DNA from: Glandiceps talaboti
Lineage: Eukaryota > Hemichordata > Enteropneusta > Spengelidae
Direction of reading: 5' to 3'
Assembly: GCF_964340395.1 (NCBI RefSeq)
Contig: NC_135552.1
Span: forward strand, 21,387,181 to 21,451,180
DNA length: 64,000 bases
In this document: positions 1 through 51,291 of the stretch, piece after piece
Numbering within the stretch: position 1 is the first letter of the stretch
Layout of the letters: every line of letters begins with the position of its first letter
Notes under the pieces: generated by a model
Database searches by the model: none
Told to the model about the DNA's origin: nothing
Seen by the model: the letters and a program-made list of their open reading frames with translations, nothing else
Position numbers and translations under genes: made by a program

Positions 1-2423
1 AGACCCTGATCTGACCTTTTGTACGTACTACTTTTAACTTTAGACGGGCCGACATTGAATCATGAGCTGTAGACAGCAAACTTGTCATATAACGTTCAAC
101 ACATCAGTAATTACTTGTCTGTGCAGTAGTAACTAGTGAACACAGAAGTATTGTTAACTTACAAGTAAACGTTGAAGGAAATAAAAGCTGTTTTCGAAGA
201 TTGGATTTTATGTTTGTTTAATAACGAAACTGCAGATAAAGTTTTATTTCCATCATATACTATAGGACCTTCAGACGAGACGAAATTACCGTGATCGAAA
301 AGAGCGTGGGACGAGAACGAATTCATGTTTATAACATGACTTCAATTTTTTGTATCTGTTAAACGTTCGAATGCGTCTCAATATCATGTGGCAAAGTTCG
401 AACCCAGCAGGGCAAAGTGATGACTTTTGTTAAATAGCAAGGTCCATCATCGCTGATAGACTGCTTCGACGTACAAGTTTTCCATTTCCCATTTCTTGTT
501 GAACCTATTAATTGAACAACACTCGTTCAGTTTTACTGTTATGCATTAGTTCAATAGTTGGCAATTTCAATGGTCTCCTACTGATAGCTCTATAGTATTA
601 CGTTTTAATAATTACATTTTATCGAGAACAAGCGTTACCTAAAGTGTTGAATTGTGAACATTATATCCTAATCTATTGTTTAGAACAGATTTGCGAACGA
701 TAGAATCGTTCTCAATATTTACAAGTATGTATCAGCATTTGAAATGTTTCTAGTAAGCACTAACTTCGACATGGAATAACGTATGCATGGTACAACTGCA
801 TAATACCAGGATGCATGTAAAAATATGTATAGCTGCAACATGCCGAATACAACACCGCAAAGATCATAGCAAATATAATTTCACACAGCAAAATCAATTT
901 CAAATCGGTATTTAGCAATATGTAGTGATGCGAATACAAAGCCAATATGTAGTGACTGTGAGAAACAAATAGCTCATTTGTTGACACTAGTGCCATGTAT
1001 ATACTATAACGACAATTATCCATTTCTCAACTACATTTTTTATAAATGTTTGCATTTAGGGGTAACAAAACAGATTCCATTACAAGTAAAGTCGTTTTCG
1101 TAGAATGAGAACTAAGGTAGTTCAACTAAGGTAGTTCAATCCCACTCCACCCCCGAACTGTTTTTTATCCTACATTAAACTGGTGATCTCGCCTCTAAGA
1201 TACGTCATGTTATTCAGCGCTATCAGGCTTCTTAACCACGACTGTACTAAACTGTCCAATATCGTGAACCGTGCAACAAGATTTGGTTGCAAATATCGTT
1301 ATGGTGTAAAAGGGTGACAAACTGACCATGATGTCAGCCTTTCAGTGCTGATTTATGAGACCAGCCATCTAATGTTACATCAATAGTAAAAATCATTTTC
1401 CGGCCAAAGTATGGTTTAGCATCAAATACAAGAAATTGGCAAGTATCACCGTTGTTATCATCAGAAGTAGAAACAATTCTGCCTGTTTCATTTTAATCAA
1501 CATAATAACCTCTGTTTGAACTTCTAATCACAAGTTCAAGGCGGGGCCTAAATGTTCTGATGTTACAGGCACAGACCCACAGAACAGTACAGACATGAGT
1601 GGAAGCTGATAGCGTTGCACGAATGTCGTATCTTACTCACTAGTATAACAATGACCACTTATGATATATATGATTCTATAGCCAAAATCCCAAAAATGTT
1701 TCAGATCTGTATGAATACCCTATGTCGCATATTAGTTGTCTGGATTCGTTTATAAAACTCGTTGTTGCAGTCATTACATTAACAGTTTTGCGTTCTCTGA
1801 TCGTTGATGCTTTGTTCTTTTGTCATTTCCTCTTAGACGATAACTTCAAAAACGTGATGAAACGATTTTACGTGTATAGCTTTTCAGAAGAATACCCAAA
1901 CTCAAAACCAAGGCCTGTCCTCTTATATTTTATTAAAATTAATGTACACGTGTGTTGTCATTTAAAGAGTTAAGTTGCAAGTGTGTGATTGGGTACGTCA
2001 GGTGATCCCCTCCTATGGTAGTAACTTTTTTTCAATTGCATTCTATCTAAATCCGTGCCGAGACACCTAACCAATAAATGTACTCATTGTTTATGCCCTC
2101 TTTATTTGTTTACTTACTTGTGGTGTGTGGTGTGTACCAAAATGACCCAGCCCCCAGGCACTCGTGTCTAGAATGATCTTCATGGTCAAGCGCTCATTTC
2201 CGAAATCAGAAGCCAAAACAAACATCTGCCTACAACCTTTGCAAACGGCTATCATTTAAACACCGACACATTTCTCTTACGGTAGTATGACTTTAAAGAA
2301 AAAGTTCCTAAAAAACCACTGAACACCAAGAGTTTCTTCGGTTGGATTGTGAGATCAGAAATATATTTTTTTAGTCCTAGAGCACGAGAACAGTTGATAT
2401 ACAGGTGATAAAAGTATACTCAC
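1..2423 (-). other. Intron 1 of gene B (partial)
   Basis: No exon-like homology or RNA gene seen in this stretch. It is read as intron because the gene B exon 1 donor is at 2423 and exon 2 is not found. Confidence 0.6.
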
Positions 2424-2584
2424 CAATTTGTGTTGCCGTTCTGATGGACCGAAACAGAATAACCAAACATGCTACCGTTTGGACCAGCGTGGATGACTGG
2501 CGACTCAATATCGATGTTAAAACAACGTACAATTCCGATAAATGTCACAAAAATCCAGAGACCCGTTCTGTCGTTGCCTGTCAT
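2424..2584 (-). CDS. Integrin alpha exon 1 (gene B), 5'-partial gene running off the left edge
   Basis: Encodes MTGNDRTGLWIFVTFIGIVR then CFNIDIESPVIHAGPNGSMF and ends NGNTNW with the Trp codon split TG| at GTGAGT, exactly as in gene A exon 1. The signal peptide is about 1-21. An in-frame Met lies eight codons further upstream (2608), but alignment with gene A favours 2584. The remaining exons must lie left of base 1; intron 1 of gene A is 7.3 kb, so their absence from 1-2423 is expected. Confidence 0.9.
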
Positions 2585-2685
2585 CGTGTCTAGCGTACTG
2601 TGATTCAAGTAAAAGTTTTAGTTTAACTGCTGGGGGAACTGTGGACTACTGAACATTCCTATCAGATAAAGTTTCAAAATGGCGT
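2585..2685 (-). promoter_or_regulatory. Gene B 5' flank / 5'UTR, similar to that of gene A
   Basis: From TCGTGTCT next to the ATG through GTGATTCAAGTA and AACATTCCTATCAGATA, this stretch aligns with the sequence just upstream of gene A's ATG (46710-46810). No clear TATA box or transcription start could be assigned. Confidence 0.45.
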
Positions 2686-5098
2686 GACCAGATGCAAGTA
2701 GATGACCCCTGGAATGTCAGGAAGCCTATGACTTTAATTACGCATCACACAGGTTATGATGAATTGGGTGATCTGTTTGGGTGACTTTAAAACAATGGAA
2801 ATCACGATGATAGACGGTTCTGTGGAATTCATTCAAGTATAAAGATTATGTCAGATACCGTGGTGTTGAGTGAGGAGATTTATACATCATTATTAACAGA
2901 GCGAAAGGTCGGGAAAATGATATTTTTTGTTTTCAGCTTCTTTCCGTTTTATGAGTATATTCGTATCAACACTTTCCTGTCAATATTGTTTCATTTGATG
3001 TGATATGTCACACATGTGAGTAGATGCTGACACGAAGGTTGATATTACCCAACACAGTTGTTTCTTCCAATTGCATATTATATCCATAGGTTAGACTTTG
3101 AGGTTGGGGAGGGGGTTACCGTCAGATGTGGGGTTGGGATGTCCCCTCACCTATACATTCCCACACATTCATTCACTTCAATCTGAGATATCCAAAACTG
3201 TAAACAGTGCTCTCGTAAAAAGCTTTGAACTTTGTTTTACCAGTTTCTCGTTGCGTATATAAAGAGGAATAATAATAAATCAAGCTACGTCTGTCCCCCA
3301 GTTTCTATGTATAATACATAGTTAACCTATGGACGTAATCGTAATATTTCTCTCTTTGTCACGTGTTAACTTGACACAGTCAATGCCCGAGATACTGTTT
3401 GTGAATTTAGACAGCGTTCAGAATAGACATGTAGTCCATACTGAACACTATGAAGCAACTCTGGGAGGAATCAGCGTGACAGAAAAGGTTTCGGGATCGA
3501 GGCAAAAGCTTTTTTACCGATTTTTTAGATGAAAATAAATTACGTCAAGGTATATATTTTTTACATTATATCTGAATACATGTTGAGAACAGTGCCAGTT
3601 GCATGCTAGACATCGTGTTGCAGTACTTAGAATGATATTACTTGAATATGAAACCCACGTAGCCAACCACAAACATAAAGTTATAGGCAGTGCTCCTTTA
3701 AAGAAGAAGAATTGAGAGATAGTTGACAGCTTAGCAAACAGCTGTTTGACTAGCTCAATTACCGGCTAACTTCAGAAGGAAAAACACAGAGGCAGATGTC
3801 AAAATGAAAACTCGATAGTTCTCCAACCTTTATTTCAAAACTAAGAAAATATGCAAGTGATTTGAGATGTATCAAAAACTTGACTTGAATATATTATTAT
3901 TTATCATGTTTTGGGAAGTATCATGTTTCAAGAATTGTATTAAATTTTATACTTTGAAAAAGTGCCTCCAAAGTTTAGAAGATAAACAACAACTGTTTAA
4001 AACGAACACAGTACATGGTGTCGTCTCCAGAGGACGTTGACAGTTCGGATTCTCCATTCCTTTTTGTCAGCACAAACTCGACACATTCAACTTCAACCCA
4101 GTTCATACCAGCAAAACTTTACTGAGTACATTGCTGATAAGGGCGACATCTTTTAATTGTACATTTCCCGTCGATACGCCGAAAAAATGATTGGCCAGTT
4201 AAAACGGAGGAAAATGACAGTTTGCGTGTACGCGTTGGAGGTACGTTCAATTCACAATCGTACTATTAGCAGTTTGAACGCCTTAGAAATGACAATTAAA
4301 GTCAGGATAGTTTGAAACATATGATTGATATAAAGGTCCCGAATTTTAGCTAAAAGCTATAATTGTCACCCAGATACATGTATACCCTTGTGGAGTTTCA
4401 ATCTTCGTGTCTTTCTAATCTGGCCATAGAGGGCGTTTTAAAAATGCAAAAATACAGGCCAGTGCATTGACCATCCACGTGAGTTAGGGAGGGTCTATGG
4501 CCAGTGGGGTCACGGAAATTTTGAAAAAAAAACCAATGAGTCATAATAGACAAAATCTAATAAAACTTTTCAAGTTACTCTCAGTTGGCAGTATATTTTC
4601 ACAGTAAAGTTTCAGTTTTGAATTTTAGTTCGCAACATTTTATTTACTTTTCAAGGAACGACAGAAACGTTGCTGAATAACTGGTCTACTAATTATGAAT
4701 ACTGTCACAACAACGCTTTATAATTCTAGAGCATACCCTTTAGCACTTAAAAAAATGTTTTCTTGTAAAATGTAAGCCAAGTATTAATCAATTTGACAGA
4801 CATGATGTACTGTTTCTGTGAAGCAAAATCATGAGCTGCACTGTCATCTAAAGATTACCCCATCTACATTTCGTTCAATCAATACATTTTTACTTTATAA
4901 AGCTATGATCAAAATCTAAATGCTTCAGAAAAAGGTTACGTGAGCATAACTATCTTTCTGGATAATATTGTGTTTAAAAGTATGATTATAGTTCCAGATT
5001 GGCTACACATTTCTAAATAAGTAATTCATATCTGCTTATTAGTCCTGCCCTCCATTAGAAGCCGTATCATATGTTGACTTCAGGCGTGATTCGTTCAA
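2686..5098. other. Region between orphan tail exon and gene B
   Basis: No gene recognised. AT-rich unique-looking sequence. It should hold the 3'UTR of the orphan exon transcript if that is used; a minus-strand AATAAA is present near 4640. Confidence 0.4.
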
Positions 5099-5439
5099 CT
5101 ATGCTACCATCACATCGGAGTCGATCTCTACAATGTTCATACCGTCTGCATCATCAGATGAGTGAGTCTGTTCGACTTCATCGTCTTTGTCATTTCCCCG
5201 GGTCCAGGTTCTGTCTCTCCCAGTTCTCTAGCGCTTATTATATTGACATACTCTCCACTATCAACGACACCATGTTTATTTTCAGGCATTGTATTCTTCT
5301 CATCGTCAGCTCTGACCTCCACCGGGGTTATGAACTCATCAGGAACATCTGTGGCCTCCATGCGCCTCTTTACTTCTTCACCTTCACCTTCATCGTCAAG
5401 GTTACATTCTTCTGTCTAGCGACGTTTAAAAAAGCCACA
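5099..5439 (-). CDS. Orphan or alternative terminal integrin alpha exon: CGFFKRR then TAG, with fossil long tail
   Basis: A pyrimidine-rich tract and CAACAG acceptor (5441-5440) precede TGT GGC TTT TTT AAA CGT CGC TAG, i.e. CGFFKRR-stop (stop at 5418-5416). Spliced to gene A exon 29 (phase 0) it would give a 1004-residue chain with a seven-residue tail. After the TAG the same frame stays open for 92 codons and resembles the exon 30 tail (ATDVPDEF against GDVPDVY; DSGEYVNII against DPEYENVV). It then stops at 5139-5137. A shifted frame continues the homology with DDADGMNIVEIDSDV against DDTEYVNIVEIDPDL, ending TAG at 5101-5099. I see no transmembrane exon between 5440 and 8528, which favours an alternative last exon of gene A over the relic of a whole gene. 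A decayed duplicate remains possible. Confidence 0.7.
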
Positions 5440-8400
5440 CTGTTGCCAAACAAAGCAGAAATTGAATATTACGATTTCTACGTAATATTGACTTTAATAA
5501 CAGCTAATAGTGGTTACTATTACACACATTGTGAAAATTCTAATATTCATGATAAATCACTTGCGTCTAAAGTAAGTGTCAAAATACAAATGCACATTAC
5601 TCACGAGAACTTCAGAAGCAAATCTGAGGTCGACACAGTGTAGTAATGCCGAAATGTCAACCTTAGTCTGAGTTAATTCTGACTGTGGGCCAAGAACGAT
5701 CTCGGGTAGTCTAGTCAATATACGGTATCATTACGAGTTATACCTTCACGTTGGCATCCAGACTAGATCCCGGGGTGATAGAGTCTAAGTGGTGTACGAG
5801 TTTGCGTCCTGGTGTGGAACGACATTAGCTTCCCTAACACGATCTTAGCAACAGTAGTAAACAAACCCGATACGCAACTGTTGTAAAGAACTTGATAAAA
5901 ACTATAATTTCGTTCACATGATCATTTCTACGATGTCGCCTCAACATACCCATCTTACCTTACTATCTCGTGTTTTACATGTCGAAGTTCTTGCTTTGCT
6001 ATTACATCTAGAGTCACCGCTATGGCTTCAATTACTTAAAGGCCGAAGTTTCAGTCCCAGGTTCTTGTATTAGTGTTATGTTATCAGTCGATGCATGAGG
6101 ATTACATACCATTGTTATTTTGTTCAGGTCCAATTATTTCTAACGCTTTGCCAGACAACCTTTTTATTCATATCATTCCTGAGTATTTATCCTAATCTAA
6201 ACTGGACCTTCTAATACATGTTGTCCTTCGAGTATGGATTAATTTAAAGAAATCAATATATCGTTAAAATATTGATTTGCCTTCTTTTATCTTGAATTTC
6301 ATTTCCGGTCGTAATTGTGCGAAATTGTCGAGACTTGTGTAGCATGTAAGTCAAGCCTTCAAATACCGAACAGTGAAATATGGAGAATTTATATGAATCG
6401 AAAAGTTGGTTCAGACAGACAGTCATTCAGTTTGTCGGTAGTACATACTCATGGTAGAAGTAAGATTCAGTGTTAAGCTAGGCAGCACACTTTCATGAAG
6501 CTGCGCACAACGCACTTTCATAGTGTCGAACTTAAAATCTCTCGTAGTAAATAAGGCAAAGTCGGGAAAAGTATTGCAATGCCGGACTTGTGTCCCCAGC
6601 TTTATTTCAAAATTATAAAAGATATCAAAAAATGTACTTGTATATCAAAATGACCTTATAAATTATATTTGTCCTTACCAAGCACTGTCACGTGTTACCA
6701 GAAAAGACGAGAGGTCAAGGTCATGCGTTTTACAAACTACAATAGCTGGGAGTTTTCTGAGAAATAAATTTCTTCTTATAGCCGGAAAGTTAACGTGACA
6801 ATTTAATTATCAAAGGGCTATAGAAATATTGCATTACATAGTCGTTGTTTTTATAGGTTTGACTTTACGTCGTCTTGACCAAATGTCCTTTCTCACTTCC
6901 TCCATTGCAACCTCTGTAGGGGTGCCTTCAACTTAGTCAATTATAGCCAATTATTTAGCCGGAGTGACTTGGAACAATCATGGTTCAAATTCGTTGTATT
7001 AAGCATGCCCGAGGACACTAGCCATTCAGAAACAAATGGCAGCAGCCAGAGGTCAAGGTCATGCGTTTTACAAACTACAATAGCTGGGAGTTTTCTTTTA
7101 AAGAGAGTAGAAAATCTTGTTATAAAGATAATAATATAAAATTAAATTACAAAATTTGCCTTTCCTGTCCTTCATAAAATAATTCATTTCGTTGGTAAAT
7201 TCCTGATGATTAATTTCTCATTTTTAAAAAGAAAAAAACAGCGTCAAATCGAGTTAACATTGGCATAATAATAACTAAATCTTACTATTTTATAGTAGCA
7301 TTCGTACAAGTACATTCGAAAAAATACATATAAAAATACTGGTAAAACATTGAAAAACTCTTGTTGGCCCCCAAACCTTCACTGTGCTCAGCCTATAATC
7401 GTAGAATTTAACTAAGAAAAGGTTAATGATAGAAACTTTAGGGACACACAAAAAATCTGACAAAAGTACTGCTTTCAAAAAATGCGACTGAAATGAAGGT
7501 TTGGAGGGAAAAATTGAAACTACATTTCGCGAAAATATGAAAATTGTAAGTGAACAAAATAGACGTTGCTGTACAAGAAAGTTAGCAAAATCAATGTTCT
7601 ACACATTTCTATCAGAAGGCACGTGAATGCGTGCAGAAAGGTAATTATCTATTCATATTTACAAACTATAAAAATTCTGAAAATGATTATAACTATAAAA
7701 TGAGCATACAATGTACCCAAATGAAGCAATTTACAGAATAAAAGTCAAAAACTGTCGTCTGCTCAAGCATTAATGAAGTCCCCGAACTTTACTTATATAT
7801 TCAGACTTTCCGTGTCCCCCCTCCATGACTTGCTTTCATTCGTTTTAATATACATTGTAAGACTACTTTCAACTTCACGTAAGACATCCTCCACTCCAAT
7901 CCTAATGTGGCGTACGTTTGTAGTATCCATAGATGCAAACTCAAAATCTACAATTGAAGCCAGTTAACCCAAAACAGAACGTCTTCTGGGACGACAACGT
8001 ATTCTTATTAATATTGCTACATTTTATCGTCTGATCAGACAAAAAAACTACATATTGTTATCTATATGTAGTGCACCGATAAGGCGGCTCGCCTAAAGGT
8101 GACTCCCTGAAAAAAATGAAGCACTTTTGGCAAGGCTTTTGTTGCAGCAGACAGTGAAATTTAGCAGTTATAAAAGTAGTAAGACAACGTTTTGTGCAGG
8201 TCATCTGGTTTCTATTGTAAATATTTGGGTTCAAAAATACAGGGTTTGTAGTAAAAGTAAATCTAAAGTTAGGGCAAAACCTGAAATTCCGTCCATTTGT
8301 GTAGTAAACTATTTGCCCCAGTTTTAGGGCAGTCCTGTAATAGTGATATCGGCTCCTTACCCTCATATTTGGAATGACAATATCACGTTGTTCTTGGTTC

Positions 8401-8528
8401 CCTATAACACAATGCATAAGCACTCCTTTTACGGATAAAACGCAACTATGCTCTACATGTTTACTTCTTGGTAAAAGAACAAAAACGTGGCATGCTTACA
8501 GCGCGTGATGGTCAACTAATTATGTAAA
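5440..8528. other. Gene A 3' flank, or last alternative intron
   Basis: No further exon seen, and in particular no second transmembrane exon. It would be gene A 3'UTR plus flank for the long-tail form, and intron for the short-tail form. It contains the 50-bp direct repeat listed separately. Confidence 0.45.
6708..7098. repeat. Exact ~47-bp direct repeat flanking ~290 bp
   Basis: AGAGGTCAAGGTCATGCGTT...GGGAGTTTTCT occurs at about 6710-6758 and again at about 7050-7097 in the same orientation with no difference seen. The enclosed DNA at 6900-7050 weakly resembles the SINE at 23490-23786. Confidence 0.7.
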
Positions 8529-46709
<38,181 letters not shown>

Positions 46710-46812
46710 GTTTGTCCTTCGTGTCTGACTTACTGAGATTCCGATAGAAGTTTGTGCTTACTACAGAGGCATTGTGGTATATTTAACATTCCCGTGAGAT
46801 ATACGTTTACAG
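46710..46812 (-). promoter_or_regulatory. Gene A 5' flank / 5'UTR, similar to that of gene B
   Basis: Contains TCGTGTCT, GAGATTCCGATA and AACATTCCCGTGAGATA in the same order and spacing as gene B. The conserved block is probably 5'UTR plus proximal promoter. A TTAAATATA stretch around 46777-46785 could be TATA-like but is only about 70 bases from the ATG. Confidence 0.45.
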
Positions 46813-49800
46813 GATGACAAGATCGGAAAGAATATAGTCCTCGAGGTGACAGGACATCGGTCGTGTCATGAATATTAACAGCTACAGTTACACGTCATAA
46901 TGTGTCCAGTTCCGGAATTGCTTCTTATGGCAAACTTTATACGGATGTTATACATACATACGTAATCCGCCTATGTGTATTCTCCGAAAATCGGTCTGAA
47001 ATAATAACCCCACCCCCACCCCATCCCCTCACAACTTCAAAACTGGGTACGTACTTTGGGCAGACTGGATATTCGGGCGCTTTTAAGTCGTTTTCTCTGA
47101 AGCTCTGTGTATGAAATTATCACCCTAGATTTCTTGTGCCTTCTACCTATACACTTTCAATATTGATATTCCCTCAATATCACGCGCCCTATTGAGGTTT
47201 AACGGATGGCCATTTATAGCCACACCCGTTACTAAAGTCCGGTCTTTTCCATATTTAGTGAATAAAGTCTTATCAGACTGTATCCGACATAGATTGATTT
47301 GATTCCTCTATTGTGCCGTTTTTTTAAGAACTTGCATAAAAGGGTTCTATTAACTTTTAGTTTCTAACAGGAAAGTCTGTGAAACAATTACAGAAATAGA
47401 TATCATGTCACATAAGATTTGATTATACGTTCTGTACAAGTTATTTAGCACTGTTAAAATAATTGGAATATTGGAAATATATCAACAAATACATAAATAA
47501 GATGAATTTTTATAATATGAATAAGACAGTGGGATGGAGAATCAATTTAGGTCGACCCTTGCAGACGTTATTATTTATGTTTGGATAATGGTCATGCTTT
47601 TAAGGTATTGTCAATTTGCATATTAGGGGGGGGGGACTTTTGACGCCTCTTTTCTTATGGGTTAATGCTCGGGGCTAAGAATTTAAAAAAAAAGGGGGGG
47701 GGGTGCGAGAACTCCCTGGAACGAAATGTGGGTTGATACAGAGAACTAGCCAATCGTTGTACGCCGTATTTATATTATGTATTTTCAGACCCTCCAGCTA
47801 TGTCTATTTATACCGTTACTATCGTCTGGTACTTATTAGAAGTATATTCCCGCCTTTCGGTGGGTATCCATAAATTTGGACGCTGGCCCAAGGGCACAGT
47901 TTACCGAGTTAGCCGATTGCAGTCACGTCATTCGATGCATATATTTCAACGCTAATACAGACATTTGATATGTGATACCATCTATGTTGGAGAGCACGGG
48001 GCCAGACATGGTAATGTATTGCATATATACCATGGCTCGAGTATCATCGGATATTGGCTCAGTAGATTGCTGACTGAAATATTCTGTAAAAACTGGATTA
48101 GAGATAAGTAACATTTGGTTTATGTGTTTTCTTAATGGAGAACCATTCGCATTCCTGTTTAGTGTCAAACTTTATATGTCCATGTCGATGATTTATCACA
48201 GGAGACAGACGTTGAAGAAATAAACGGCCAAACCATTACACTCGACAAGTCACATTGAGTCGTATAATGTAGTGGATATTTGTTCTTTTGATATCGTTCA
48301 GTGTTGAGTAACGTTGCGAGGCTGTACAAATTACAGTCCAGCTTGAATATTTCTGTCGTGCGTCGGCAAGGCATGCATTGCGCGCGCATGTCACACACCA
48401 CATCGATCAATTTTGGTTCATGCAGTGTTGTTCACACAAACACTTTTATTAATATTTCAGGTTGTAATTTGAAAAATATTTTGTTATTGATGGTTTACTG
48501 ACACATGGAAAGTCATTGCTGTTCTATCGTCAATCCACACCCTTAATTTGAAGGATTGTCCATCCACCTCCGGCAGCGAAGTTCATCGCAGGTCGTCGAA
48601 ACCGCAGAAACCAGGACCGATAGGGGATCCAAAAGTTGTTCCGTAATGGTCTTGACATTTGACCCTATTCAGCTCAATGAACTTTAAATGTCTTTAATAA
48701 GATGCTATCTTGTTTCAATCCAACCCGTATTGGGGTGGGTGTGTACATAATTTGAAAGATATTACATCTGTTAGTTGGTGGTTGGTTAATCAAACATCGC
48801 CAAATGACTTCAGTCTGTATTATTCCTATCTAGTTTTCCCCAAATACTAGTCAGGAACCCAGTCTTGCTTCGCAGTATGTTATAGAACATGATAACAATT
48901 TGTTCGGTATCGCCGACTAATTTTCCCGCCAAAATTACATCAACAAAATTCTTTTTTTTTCTGTAATTTGTTTAGTGTTTTCAACTTAATTTTAGATTCG
49001 GAGAAAAGAAAAATTGTGTAGAAATCTTTTCATCTCAAAATTTCGGGTAAAAAGGATATATTTATGAAATATTTCTCAAAATGTTGTATCCAGGCTCACT
49101 TGTTGATAGTCTGGTAGGAAAGAAGCTGGTAGCGAAGTAACAATATTTATTTCACTTTGTTCAAAACATTCTCCGTATTATGACTAATATTTGATACAAA
49201 AGATTCTAAATATTTACACCATATTCATATTCATATTTATAGGAATTCGGACAAGAATATTGACATTGGTAAAACGTCTACAATCCGATTCTTGTCGAGA
49301 TTAATTCATTTACACATCCTGCGTATGATCTTTGTCACACTTGTCTCGTGGATACTATGTAACGTGACAGGCTGAAGTGACAGCTATCAGAAGTACATGT
49401 ATCATCGTTTCAATAATTTCATAAAGTTATTTTTGTTGTTTAGTGTCATCATCTTAGCACGCTCCTCAATCATAATTCAAGACATGAGTCAGCTGATCAA
49501 GTTGTTGTAAAACAATCCCTCCATGAAGACTTGCTTTGACGAGAATACACCAACTGATTTTCTAGTCCTGATAAGATATTGAACAGTGACTCATCACTTT
49601 ACAGTGGTAAATTCATATTGACTTAGTAACGCTGAGGGTAACGGCCAGGACTTCCTGGAGTATTTATCATATATGTATCACTTCTTGGCACATTTTGTAC
49701 TATGGGCCTCGCCATTGCTTCTGGGCATGAGGAAACCTTAAATTTACACATATCAACAAAGTGAGTGAATTGTAATATCATGATCATGTCCGGGTTCGTA

Positions 49801-50230
49801 TTTCAACGATGTAGTGGTATAGAGTCTGAGGAAGGGAAACACCTTTATCGCGTACTCGATTCATCACCGGAAATCAAAAATATAGAAATACGATCTCGGT
49901 TTTAGTAAATCAAGTATTCTCTCAAGTGTACGTTTTAATAGTTTGCGATTTCCGACAACATCCCAAAACCTAAGATGTCGGCACATTGTTGTTTGACATG
50001 TGTGGATTCATTAATACATGTAAAATGAACTACCAATCTTCCAAGTTATTTTTCAGTATCATAACATCTCTTAGTCGTGAATCAGAGTTCAAATATTCAT
50101 TACTTAATTTAATAATTAGAAATCATTCTATTTATGTTTACGTATACCATACCATACCATACTATAAACTAGATTAATACACAATGTATACAAGTGTTCA
50201 TTATAGAAGCAATATGATTTACACACAAAA
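46813..50230. other. Upstream region of gene A
   Basis: No gene recognised on either strand; short ORFs lack homology I can name. Holds the more distal regulatory DNA of gene A, not resolvable by eye. Confidence 0.4.
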
Positions 50231-50238
50231 TGTATATA

Positions 50239-50259
50239 TCTATATCTATCAATCTATCA

Positions 50260-50324
<65 letters not shown>

Positions 50325-50493
50325 ACTATCTATCTATCTATCTATCTATCTATTTATCTATATTATATTGTATTGTATTGTATTGTATTGTATTATATTA
50401 TATTATATTATATTATATTATATTATATTATATTATATTATATTATATTATATTATATTATATTATATTATATTATATTATATTATATTATAT
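50239..50493. repeat. (CTAT)n(TATTG)n(TATTA)n compound array
   Basis: Tetranucleotide array passing directly into the same TATTG pentanucleotide seen at 34198, then a homogeneous TATTA block. Confidence 0.95.
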
Positions 50494-51291
50494 TGATAAA
50501 GTTCCCTGGTATTAAGTGTATCCGATGACGTAATTTGTTATACGTACATAAAATGTAGAGGGAATCCCTACTGTACAGTCAACTGTTCTAACAATACCAA
50601 AAGACGTAATGTCATAAGAGGCATGTTCCGATATTAACATTATACTAGAATAGTTTAACTGAGGTTTTATGTAAGTATTTTCACTTGAGCTTACACACTT
50701 AGCTTGTGTTAATTTAAAACCAAGTGTTTTATTAAAGACACAAATCTTTGTTAGTTAGCGCTGAGAGTTACTGAAGATTGACGTTATCAGGAGATATCTA
50801 AATCAATGTTGATCTTTCATTTAATTAGATAGTGCATGTTGTGATTCTTAGGGGAGTTGTGTTAATGGTATATTAATTAATTTAGTAAAACAATACAATT
50901 AACGTTATCTTTAATTGATTTTAGGTGGCAAATGTACACGTACAGTGACAAAGTCAATATTTTGAGATATACACAGGGGAGCTCTTCACAATAAGCAGAA
51001 CTCCGTGTATTGACCACAAACACTGTTCCCGTGAAGTAGTCCATCGTCACCGAAGAGTCAACTGAAACCAATTGATATCCAGTGTTTCCTATCTACCCTA
51101 AACACTTTGCGTTCATGATTATGTTGTCGTTACATGGTATGTGTCGAACGCATACTATGTCCTGAAAATTATGAAAATATTAAGAACTTTTTGACAATGT
51201 ATAGCGGTTCCCATAATATCCCAAATTTCTTTACTTAGAACCATTTATAGGATGTAAAGTACTATTTTAGATTACCTAGGTTTAAAGTATC

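Noticed and set aside
2405-2593. Plus-strand ORF over gene B exon 1
   Set aside because: Antisense to the integrin exon; the minus strand carries the conserved protein and the donor site.
5137-5361. Independent small gene starting at the ATG at 5361
   Set aside because: Its frame is continuous with GFFKRR upstream apart from the TAG, and the sequence matches the integrin tail, so it is treated as tail remnant.
5071-5643. 190-codon ORF on the plus strand
   Set aside because: It runs antisense to the integrin tail exon. Its length comes from the acidic codons on the other strand, and no domain is seen.
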